Shown here in pieces: positions 54,672 through 64,000 of a stretch of DNA of 64,000 bases. Where the stretch lies: the NCBI RefSeq assembly GCF_001039355.2, contig NW_019774958.1, positions 1,001,582 to 1,065,581 on the forward strand, written 5' to 3'. The DNA comes from Lingula anatina. Taxonomy: Eukaryota > Brachiopoda > Lingulata > Lingulida > Lingulidae. Each line of letters begins with the position of its first letter. The stretch's first letter is position 1. The notes below the pieces were generated by a model. That model was given only the letters and a program-made list of their open reading frames with translations. It was not told the origin of the DNA and ran no database searches. The translations under genes and the position numbers were made by a program.

Positions 54672-55260
54672 AGCAGCGTTCGAGAAAGGCTTAGGCCTAA
54701 ACACGGGATAAGGGAGAGAAAAAAGAGGATTTTACTTTTTGTTGTTTTTGCCCGTTTCCAATTCGGATGTTCGTTTCAATCTATAACAAAGATATTTACA
54801 GGCAAACGTTGCGCCATGGACCTCTAGTATTAAAGCCCCTATTTGGTGAGGTTATATCCTGGTAGTTAAAGCAATGTTTATCTTAATCATCAAGGAAAAT
54901 AAAAACGCATCTCGGAAAATAAAAAGTGACTTTCACTTTAACTTTCACTAAAGAAAATACCCAAGGGCCCCTGTTAATAATATTACGACCTATAAATCCG
55001 TTCTCAGGTCCAAATTTCCTCGTCTTTACTGCCACGAGTTATGCTCACCTGCCTATATGCTCTCAACTCGATGTCCAAAGTAACAGACTAGAAAAAATGG
55101 GAATTAAAAAAAATCGCTTTACGTAGGGCCTACAGTAATTCTGTGAACAGTTTTAGAAATGATAATTGTTGAGTAATAAGGGGAGCTTGTGGAAATCTCC
55201 AGGAAATTTAAACTTTGTAGGCCTATAAATGAAGGTTTGACGCTCAAAGGGCCTTTAAAA

Positions 55261-56520
55261 TAGGGGAGACCGGGGCTAGTTGGACCCCGGGGTAAGTTGG
55301 CCCCCCGTCAATTTACGAAAAAGTAACTACGAGGTAAAAAAATTGGTCACATACTCTTGTAAAGTGACCGTAGCCTACAATGCTAAGGAAGTATCGGCCG
55401 TTAAAAAGTTTTACTTAAGCGGTGAGTCCAAATGAACGATTTTTGCACCTAAAAGTAATTTTGTTTATCAGAATTAAAAATCTATTTTCAAAGGCTTTTG
55501 ATCGAATATAATATATGTATAGGGCATCAAACTGAAGCTCATTATTTCAAGTTTCACTGAGATATATCACCGTTGCTCATTCTAGCATCATAAATGGTTG
55601 CCATCCTTTAAAATAAAAAAGGTGCATGAGGGGCTAGTTGGCCCCCTAGACTCGGGGCAAGTTGGACCCTCATATTACCCACAATCCTTTGCGCGCATCG
55701 CTGTTTGAAATAAACAAGTTGGTGAAATTGACAAAGCTTGCCGGTGTTTACCGTCTGATTGATTTCATTAAATTTGCTCTCTGGTGTCTTTTCGAAAATT
55801 TATATTAGAAATGTTCTGTTGATTGTATGTATTAAAAAGTAAATCCATTGAACTTTCCTTAGAAAAACATTTATTTTGCCTTAATTCATTTTAAGGGGAT
55901 TCCCTTTGTATTTATAGTGTTATATGTGGTCCCAAGGGGATTTTCCACCCCTCCCTAGCTAGAGATCATGTATGAAACAAAACTCAATGGTTTAAAACTG
56001 AATTTGTTACTTTCTTTTAAAACGAAAATTTATTATTCGTTTTCATTCATTAAAAACCTGCTTTATACCATTAATAATACTAATTCTTAATTAAAACAAA
56101 ACAAATTTTATTGATAGATATTTTGGTTCTTGCAACACATCCACCCCCCCCCCCACAACGTGACGTACGGAAACCTCAATAAATCTGCCTCATTTGAACT
56201 ATTTATTCATCAAAGACTCTAAAAAATCAATTTAATAAATTAAAAATGTATAAAAATGTATTTCAAGGCGTTTACATGGGATATATACTTCATTTTCGTA
56301 TAGGGGGCCAACTTGCCCCGACCCTTGACACCAACTGCGTCTTTTGTCAAATTGTGAGCCATCTGGCATTATAGGGCCTATTTGAAAAATAATGACGTTG
56401 CATACGTAGCTTAGTTCATGGGGCTTACTTTGAAACCGGTTTTGTTACTCTAACCTATTCCTAGTTGGCTCTACAAGGCGAAACGTGTCTAACTGGGCCA
56501 ACTAGCCCCGGTCTCCCCTA
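55261..56520. mobile_element. 1.26-kb non-autonomous TIR element flanked by TA
   Basis: Both ends carry a perfect 23-base inverted repeat beginning TAGGGGAGACCGGGGC and continuing TAGTTGG. Counting the outer TA as target duplication fits a Tc1/mariner-like integration. The other haplotype (44047-44062) reads straight through from TTTAAAA to TGAAACTA without it. Shorter GGGGC.AGTTGG motifs recur inside near 55630 and 56305, hinting at a composite origin. There is no transposase-sized frame. One haplotype only. Confidence 0.88.
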
Positions 56521-57328
56521 AGTGAAACTAATTTTTTTTCAGCCTCTCTTGAAATCGTAGGTATTTTCGTGTTTACGCTTACCTAGCTTCTTTCTTTTTT
56601 GTTTTAAATTTCGTAATAAGGCTAAAGGTAGGCCTACTCTAACGGTTTTTTGCCAAAAATTTTTCTTCGGGGCAAAAGTAGCCCTTAATTTTCACCTACT
56701 CACGAATCATTTGTTCGACCCGTCCCTGAACAAAAATTCGGCATTTCATTCAGGAGTAAAATGTCGACATCAGGTAAGACCCTGCTATGAATTTATCATT
56801 TGAGTTTTTAGGTCTGAGTTGGACAAGATTAGGCCCTAGAGGTTGGACAGTGCACGTAGACGTAAAAAAATATGAATTTGCGGCAACGTCAAACGCGGAT
56901 AGTAAGCCTACATTTAATTTCTCAGATTTGCAGTGCTGGTTAGGCTATTAACGTCTTATTTTAACAAAAATAATTATTGTTCTTAGCTCTCTTTGTAGAC
57001 AGCACAAAAAAGAGGTAGACTTAAATAGGCCTATATATTTTCTGCAAATGGTCATCTTAACATCTTTAATAAATGTAGATTCAGTAACTTAATTGCGTTA
57101 AACGCTGGATTAAAAAGAATGCTTTCGCCGTGCGATATATTTAACACTGATAATGAACAATTATAGTTTTAATTCAATTTAAAACACTTCAAACGTGCAT
57201 TGAAGATTTATTAAAACAATATTATTTGGGTCAGCTCCTTGAAGTCATGGCATATTTTGGTCACATATAGCAATAATATATGAAAAAGGTGAAAATAAAT
57301 AATTTTTACAGTGATAAAATAAAAACAT
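56521..57328. other. Intergenic DNA upstream of boule
   Basis: The part up to 56899 matches the other haplotype; the rest is single-copy. It is AT-rich, with no exon or domain recognised. Confidence 0.5.
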
Positions 57329-57431
57329 GACTGCTCAAATAGGACTACTCGCCCATGCTTACACAGTCAATGCGATGTGAAAAAATAACTGCCCCCCCCC
57401 CCCCCCACTCTGACTGCTTGCTCTAAATTTA

Positions 57432-57605
57432 GGGGCCGTAGCGATAGTCCGAAGGTTCAATAGTCCGAAGGTTCATTGGTCCGAATGTTCACCATAGAAC
57501 CTTCGGACCAATGAACCCTTGATTAAAAAATCGATGAAAATGTTACCACTTTTCGGACCAATGAACCTTCGGACCAATGAACCTTCGGACTATCGAGACG
57601 CCCCC
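57432..57605. mobile_element. GGGGC-ended TIR element with perfect 9-bp target duplication
   Basis: The element is flanked by CTAAATTTA at 57423-57431 and 57606-57614, and the other copy shows the empty site with a single CTAAATTTA (near 60235-60243). Its ends match those of the element at 44345. It is 174 bases long with one internal 65-base unit. Confidence 0.93.
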
Positions 57606-57851
57606 CTAAATTTACATTGTATCACTAAATTCCACGAAAAAAAAGTCCATTTCCCCCGATGTCCTCCTTTTAAAAAAGGACAAAATCACCACTTTGAAAA
57701 TAAAACTGTTATTCTCAGCAAACAGCATTGAAAACGACTGACAAAAATAACTTGCGCTATCCGTTTATTTTTGATGAACTATCCATTTTATTTTTCTGAG
57801 AATCAAACAGAAACTCAGGCAGTGCTAATTTGCTGGTGACCAATATTGACG

Positions 57852-57870
57852 CACGTGACAAAAATGGCGG
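57852..57870 (+). promoter_or_regulatory. Putative boule promoter elements: CACGTG and ATGGCGG
   Basis: A palindromic CACGTG E-box lies 6 bases before ATGGCGG, which resembles the YY1 core. Both are kept in the other copy (60487 onward). They sit about 600 bases before the boule start codon. Function is inferred from motif identity only. Confidence 0.3.
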
Positions 57871-58451
57871 GGGATGTCAAGGAGTTCCCCCAACATCTGT
57901 CCATCTCTACCTGCGGAAAGTTTTCATATTTTCTCACAAATAATGTGGCTCAAGATTTGAAGATACACCTATACTCATGTAGAACAGTCAAATTCCTGTG
58001 TCCAGGTGGCTTAGTGCATCAAAAGATTTATAAACCCGATAAAAACAGTTTTCTTGTCAGCCTGTGGGCGGGAAACTTCCCCGGCACGTGCCCAGACCAC
58101 ATGATTGATGGCAGTCGCCTGCTCACGGCCGAGTTTATCGATCAGAAAAGTGGACACAAATTTTGCGGTAAATGAAAAAAATTCAGTAATTACCGAGAAA
58201 TCACAAAAATAACAATTTGTACAGCTTAATGATTCAGAACTTAGCTATCTGAGGAGTAATTTTAGAAAAAAGGTCCAGAGGTGAAATTTGGGCATATTGG
58301 AATACCCCATCCTTTCACCCCTCCAGAAAAGGACTGCGCCGGAAAGCAGAAGTTGTCGGCAGTGCACGGAGTTCGTGGTCCGCGATTTGTGTTTATTGAT
58401 CCATCGGCGACTGGTTCACTCGGAATTTGGAGGATTTTTCACTGAATTAAT

Positions 58452-58454
58452 ATG
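58452..58454 (+). CDS. boll: boule start codon at the end of exon 1, copy 1
   Basis: The ATG is the last triplet before the consensus donor GTAAGT at 58455, so exon 1 contributes only the initiator Met. The same arrangement is in the second copy at 61086-61088. Splicing to 63084 gives MSVSSDTQSVSQSPSPS..., in phase 0. Confidence 0.6.
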
Positions 58455-60137
58455 GTAAGTTCACGATTTCTTGATAAACTGAGCAAGATGTTGGAAATCA
58501 TAGCCTTGTTTATTGAAAAATATTCCACGATCTTTGTCTGTTCAGCAGATATATTTCGGCGCATATTCATCAGCTGGTCCGAGCTAAAATGGCAATGCTC
58601 CGATCGTCTCAAATTTCCCTCGCAGTAGATGTTAGTAATCCAGATAATAGATCGCACGCGTTTCTCTGCTCATGTTACACGGGAAGTATTTCTACTCTTT
58701 TGAACTTGCAGAAGGTCAGTTATACGTTATATCTTGTGTAATAATAAAATATTAATTTGGCGGCTTTCACTGATAAATTGTTTGGCTGCGTGAAATGATT
58801 TACTGGCAGATGTACTCGGATCTTTTTGAAGATGGACTAAAGTGATCTACCTTAACTAAGTTGGTGAAGAAATGAATATTTTAAGTATCTGAAACAGCTT
58901 GAAACTGCGTTTACTACCCGGTATGAACTTTCATATAGGTGCAACAGTCGGGCTATTTTTATCCAACTTTCTGGTGATCACTCAGCAAACTTGTCTGTTT
59001 TTATAGGCAACCCAGTTTGCAAACGATGTAAAGCTTTCGAGTGATAGAAAATGCATTGAATGAAATATGAAAACATTGGAGCATTTTTTTGCTCCATAAA
59101 AGGTAGAAAAGCGAGTTTGAATGGTTGTAACTCCTTTCGGTATCTAAAATAGTAAATGGTACGAAAATCATAATGTGGCAGAGTTGAGAAATACCTTTAG
59201 GCTCAGTTGTTTGAAGCAATAAATTGCTGATGACTTGTAAATTGGTGACACCATATGTATGAGTAATGCCTGTATCCTTGACCATTGACAGGTATAATGA
59301 CCCAGTGTACTTATCTAGTTAGGGTTAGGGGGTTTTACTGTATTGCCCCTCTCCCCAAACCCCCCTCTCCCGAGTCCCCCAGCAAAATAATGATAATTAC
59401 CCACATCAACATGCCCTGCATTGCTGCTCTTCTCTCACTTGTTAGTTTGTGAATGAGGACTGAAAGAATGGGTTCTGATTTTTGCAGCAAAGTTTTAAAA
59501 TAAAGAATAATATGCCCCATATGTTGAGTAAACAGTGTGGGGATGTGAGATGTAGTCACTAGTTAGATGCCATACAGGATGTCAGTATATCTTTGTGATT
59601 GTTACTTTGTAATATTTCTAGGCAAGTTTTCAAGAAAGTATGATGTAAAACATCTGTGAACATTGCAGAAAAGAATCTTTTCCTCTATCATTGCTTGAGG
59701 GTCAATTTAAGTAATATATTCCCTCATTTGCAAATGGCAAATCTTTACTTAGGGAATAGCCTTGTAAGTTTGTCTGATATTTCAAATTCAGATTTGAAAT
59801 TATTGAAAATAGATGGAATACTGCTGTATGGGCTTGATTTGATGTCTTAATTGTGATGAGAAGCATGGGCATTTGAAAAAGATATGCACACAAACTATTT
59901 ATAATCTGTTAAAAGCCTGTATTCCGACTTTGAAATAAGGCAAATTGAAAAATTTTAACTCCATTTTACCAGTGTTTTTAGGATGCTATCAAACATTCCA
60001 TTGTCTAGTAAAGGAATGTTGTGATTTATTAGCAAGTATCTTAAAATATATAAGGGTAATTTTGTGAAATACTCTGGATAAATGGGAGTCTTCCTTTGTC
60101 TAGCAGATTTCTTTTCTTTATATTTGTAAAAGAGAGA

Positions 60138-60138
60138 N
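60138..60138. other. Single-N contig join
   Basis: At left the sequence is boule intron 1; at right it jumps back to the region upstream of boule exon 1. This is the third junction with the same end-to-start overlap pattern. Confidence 0.85.
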
Positions 60139-60148
60139 TACATAACAA

Positions 60149-62789
60149 GACTGCTCAAATAGGACTACTCGCCCATGCTTACACAGTCAACGCGATGTGA
60201 AAAAATAACTGCCCCCCTCACTCTGACTGCTTGCTCTAAATTTACATTGTATCACTAAATTCCACGAAAAAAAAAGTCCATTTCCCCCGATGTCCTCCTT
60301 TTTGAAAAAGGACAAAATCACCAGACTTTGAAAACAAAACTGTTATTCTCAGCAAACAGCAATGAAAACGACTGACAAAAAATAACTTGCGCTATCCATT
60401 TATTTTTGATGAACTATCCACTTTATTTTTCTGAGAATCAAACAGAAACTCAGGCAGTGCTAATCTTCTGGTGACCAATATTGACGCACGTGACAAAAAT
60501 GGCGGGGGTGTCAATGAGTTCCCCCAACATCTGTCCATCTCTACCTGCGGAATGTTTTCATATTTTCTAACATAAAATGTGGCTCAAGATTTGAAGATAC
60601 ACCTATACTCATGTAGAAGAGTCAAATTCCTTTGTCCAGGTGGCTTAGTGCATCTAAAGATTTATAAACCCGATAAAAACAGTTTTCTTGTCAGCCTGTG
60701 GGCGGGAAACTTCCCCGGCACGTGCCCAGACCACATGATTGATGGCAGTCGCCTGCTCACGGCCGAGTTTATCTATCAGAAAAGTGGACATAAATTTTGC
60801 GGTAAATGAAAAAAATTCAGTAATTACAGAGAAATCACAAAAATAACAATTTGTACAGTTTAATGATTCAGAACTTAGCTATCTGAGGAATAGTTTTAGA
60901 AAAAAGACCCAGAGGTAAAATTTGGGCATATTGGAATACCCCATCCTTTCACCCCTCCAGGAAAGGACTGCGCCGGGAAGCAGAAGTTGTCGGCAGTGCA
61001 CGGAGTTCGTGGTCCGCGATTTGTGTTTATTGATCCATCGGCGACTGGTTCACTCGGAATTTGGAGGATTTTTCACTGAATTAATATGGTAAGTTCACGA
61101 TTTCTTGATAAACTGAGCAAGATGTTGGAAATCATAGCCTTGTTTATTGAAAAATATTCCACGATCTTTGTCTGTTCAGCAGATATATTTCGGCGCATAT
61201 TCATCAGCTCTTCCGAGCTAAAATGGCAATGCTCCGATCGTCTCAAATTTCCCTCGCTGTAGATGCTAGTAATCCAGATAATAGATCGCACGCGTTTCCC
61301 TGCTCATGTTACAAGGGAAGTATTCCTACTCTTTTGAACTAGCAGAAGGTCAGTTATACGTTATATCTTGTGTAATAATAATAAAATATTAATTTGGCGG
61401 CTTTCACTGATAAATTGTTTGGCTGCGTGAAATGATTTACTGGCAGATGTACTCGAATCTTTTTGAAGATGGACTAAAGTGATCTACCTTAACTAAGTTG
61501 GCGAAGAAATAAATATTTTAAGTATCTGAAACAGCTTGAAACTGCGTTTACTACCCGGTATGAACTTTCATATAGGTGCAACAGTCGGGCTATTTTTATC
61601 CAACTTTCTGGTGATCACTCAGCAAACTTGTCTGTTTTCATGGGCAACCCCAGTTTGCAAACGATGTAAAGCTTTCGAGTGATAGAAATGCATTGAATAA
61701 AATATGAAAAATGTAAACATTTTATTGTCTCATAAAACGGTAGAAAAGTGAGTTTGAATGGTTGTTACTCATTTTGGTATCTAATATAGTAAATGGTACG
61801 AAAATCATTATAGGGCAGAGTTGAGAAATTCAAATAGCTTCAGGCTCAGTTGTTTGAAGCAATAAATTGCTGATGACTTGTAAATTGGTGACAACATATG
61901 TATGAGTAATGCCTGTATCCTTGACCATTGACAGGTATAATGACCCAGTGTACTTATCTAGTTAGGGTTAGGGGTTTTTACTGTATTGCCCCTCTCCCCA
62001 AACCCCCCTCTCCCGAGTCCCCCAGCAAAATAATGATAATTACCCACATCAACATGCCCTGCATTGCTACTCTTCTCTCACTTGTTAGTTTGTGAATGAG
62101 GACTGAAAGAATGGGTTCTGATTTTTGCAGCAAAGTTTTAAAATAAAGAATAATTTTATGTGCCCCATATTACCAGTGTTGAGTAAACAGTGTGGGGATG
62201 TGAGATGTAGTCACTAGTTAGATGCCATACAGGATGTCAGTATATCTTTGTGATTGTTACTTTGTAATATTTCTAGGCAAGTTTTCAAGAAAGTATGATG
62301 TAAAACATCTGTGAACATTGCAGAAAAGAATCTTTTCCTCTATCATTGCTTGAGGGTCAATTTAAGTAATATATTCCCTCATTTGCAAATGGCAAATCTT
62401 TACTTAGGGAATAGCATTGTAAGTTTGTCTGATATTTCAAATTCAGATTTGAAATTATTGAAAATAGATGGAATACTGCTGTATGGGCATGATTTGATGT
62501 CTTAATTGTGATGAGAAGCATGGGCATTTGAAAAAGATATGCACACAAACTATTTATAATCTGTTAAAAGCCTGTATTCCGACTTTGAAATAAGGCAAAT
62601 TGAAAAATTTTAACTCCATTTTACCAGTGTTTTTAGGATGCTATCAAACATTCCATTGTCTAGTAAAGGAATGTTGTGATTTATTAGCAAGTATCTTAAA
62701 ATATATAAGGGTAATTTTGTGAAATACTCTGGATAAATGGGAGTCTTCCTTTGTCTAGCAGATTTCTTTTCTTTATATTTGTAAAAGAG
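60149..62789. repeat. Segment present twice: right copy (boule promoter, exon 1, intron 1 start)
   Basis: It is the counterpart of 57329-60137 and continues past the match into boule exon 2. It is therefore the copy physically joined to the rest of the gene in this assembly. Confidence 0.88.
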
Positions 62790-63527
62790 ATAAAAGAATG
62801 ACAGGATTTGTAGAAAAATAAGTATTGAAGTATTGAAAATTGCAATTGGGAAATAAATACTACTGAAAAAAGGGGGTGGATGGGTTATCAAACATTCTGT
62901 TACTCCATACCCGAATGTTTATTATTATTTTTTCATTATATAAAAAAGTATTTATGATATGTGAAACATTTTATATTTTGTGATAATTATGTGAAATGTT
63001 CATTTATGCTATGTGAAACATTTATTTATGATATGTGAAATGCCTTTTAATGCTATGTGACCAGTGTGTTAATATTTATTTAGTCTGTGTCCTCGGATAC
63101 CCAGTCGGTCTCCCAGTCCCCAAGTCCTAGTCCTGGCACCCCTACTGGGATAACACATGCACCAAAGTATGGGACTGTGATACCAAACAGGATATTTGTG
63201 GGAGGGATAGCACCAAATGTAAGTTGTACAGATTGTCTAATATTTTTTACCAAGCTATCTGGTGATGTATTTCACAAGTTGGATTGTTTCCTTGTTGTAC
63301 AGAACTGAAAGTCATTTTTTTGGCAAATTGTGAACAAAAATAGTAATAAACCTAATAATAATTGTGATAATGATTATGTAAAGCCTTTTCGTTTTATAGC
63401 CTGAGAGTGAAATAAATATCTCCTATTTCTTCCAGACAACAGAGCAAGAGTTGAGGCACTATTTCTCTGCATTTGGTGCTGTCAAAGACACCAAGATTAT
63501 AGCTGACAGGGCAGGTGTAAGTAAAGG
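61086..63527 (+). CDS. boll: boule-type RNA-binding protein (DAZ family), 5' part
   Basis: Coding pieces are 61086-61088 (ATG alone), 63084-63218 and 63436-63527; the rest lies beyond the window. The first 76 residues contain a Ser/Pro-rich leader (QSPSPSPGTPTG), then PKYGTVIPNRIFVGGIAPN with RNP-2 (RIFVGGI), then ELRHYFSAFGAVKDTKIIADRAGVSKG, the middle of a single RRM. The PNRIFVGGI and DRAGVSKG motifs are diagnostic of Boule/DAZL. RNP-1 and the DAZ repeat should be encoded downstream. Boule proteins bind mRNAs in germ cells and promote translation needed for meiosis. Exon 3 ends in phase 2 at AAAGG/GTGAGT. Confidence 0.9.
62790..63083. other. Single-copy end of boule intron 1
   Basis: AT-rich sequence with repeated TATGTGAAA.ATTTAT motifs near 62955-63060, ending in the acceptor ATTTATTTAG before exon 2. 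No other feature seen. Confidence 0.6.
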
Positions 63528-64000
63528 GTGAGTGCTGTCAACATCTTCATTTTTTCCCCCTCAGAATAGATGGTGTATATTCTTCAGCATTTCAAACAGA
63601 CCACATTTTAATGGCTTTGGTGTTTTGAAGTAAAGGATTTGAAAAAAGGTTGAAGATTGAATATGAACTGACATTGTCACTTATTGATGTAGAGAGTTTA
63701 TTCCCTGGGATGTATATGTCAGCAAGTTTCATTAAAAGCTATTTAGTTGAGATATAGAGAGTATTATTTCTTTGAAACTAATGGGTTGTGATGAGCAAAT
63801 GCACCAGGGTTTGCTTTTATAATTGTTTATCCAATGCTAAAAAGTGAAGAAATCCCAAAATGATAAAAAAATCTTTTAAAGATTATACTGAAGTGTTCAC
63901 ATACTCTAATTCCATCTAAAATTGCTGATTGAAATAATTGTGACTTTTGTTTATAGTTATTCTTAGACTTGATAAATTGTTGTGGGGTGTTCCAGTTTCT
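63528..64000. other. boule intron 3, window end
   Basis: It follows the phase-2 donor GTGAGTGC. No further exon is recognised before the window ends, so the RNP-1 exon is outside. Confidence 0.6.

Larger units (their letters stand above)
51626..55260. other. Downstream intergenic DNA, haplotype copy 2
   Basis: It is the counterpart of 40143-44040. No supported gene. It contains a (TA)n run at about 52108-52178 that is absent from the first copy at 40630, and two CAGGCCC-type MITEs. Confidence 0.5.
44788..56899. repeat. Segment present twice: right copy (ABCB 3' half plus downstream)
   Basis: It is the counterpart of 33971-44737. It is longer mainly because of a 567-N gap, a long TA run (52108-52178) and a 1.26-kb transposon, and it then continues beyond the match into the boule upstream region. 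Confidence 0.88.
57329..60137. repeat. Segment present twice: left copy (boule promoter, exon 1, intron 1 start)
   Basis: It matches 60149-62789 at high identity but carries a 174-base transposon that the other copy lacks. It ends at the single N at 60138. Confidence 0.88.

Noticed and set aside
59313-59332. Telomere-like GTTAGGGTTAGGGGG (also near 61962)
   Set aside because: Only two imperfect units; too short to be an interstitial telomere.

Overview
The window is animal nuclear DNA. Genes are split by introns with consensus GT..AG ends, intergenic DNA is AT-rich, and there are many microsatellites and short inverted-repeat transposons. The gene content (full-length ABCB transporter, boule-type RRM gene, animal YjbQ-family gene, secreted Gly/Tyr-rich peptide) and the dense short TIR elements suggest a highly heterozygous marine invertebrate. 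A mollusc or another lophotrochozoan is my best guess; the species is not identified.

Layout. (1) 660-2005, + strand: TATA box and a small secreted Gly/Tyr-rich protein. (2) 4338-8050, - strand: a complete seven-exon YjbQ/UPF0047-family gene (163 aa), rebuilt here exon by exon, including a 20-nt microexon and a 93-bp in-frame duplication of a splice acceptor plus exon start. (3) 8051-14800: a possible divergent promoter, then repeat-rich DNA. (4) 14805-39122, + strand: an ABCB1-like full transporter. I resolve 27 coding exons whose phases all agree (1398 codons), with two transmembrane domains, two complete nucleotide-binding domains and a basic linker. (5) 58452-63527 and beyond, + strand: the 5' end of a boule/DAZ-family gene, cut off by the window end.

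The main structural observation is that three long segments occur twice in tandem: 12070-16260 with 17589-22098, 33971-44737 with 44788-56899, and 57329-60137 with 60149-62789. Each pair is separated by one isolated N (17588, 44738, 60138). In every pair the end of one sequence block matches the start of the next. Exons are nearly identical while introns differ by substitutions and transposon presence or absence. This is the pattern of heterozygous contig ends joined without merging. I therefore read the window as four contigs (224-17587, 17589-44737, 44739-60137, 60139-end) with uncollapsed allelic overlaps, and I read the apparent second ABCB 5' exon, the truncated second ABCB gene (44873-50627) and the doubled boule exon 1 as second haplotypes. 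True recent tandem duplication is the alternative; read depth would settle it.

If the copies are alleles, they expose polymorphic transposons with their empty sites: a 1.26-kb TA-flanked element, a family with 9-bp target duplications, a CAGGCCC-ended MITE family and a 337-bp tandem repeat. Several tandem duplications also create or copy splice sites inside genes (intron 22 and exon 7 of the ABCB gene, exon 6 of the YjbQ gene). I found no evidence of a wholly new multi-gene system.
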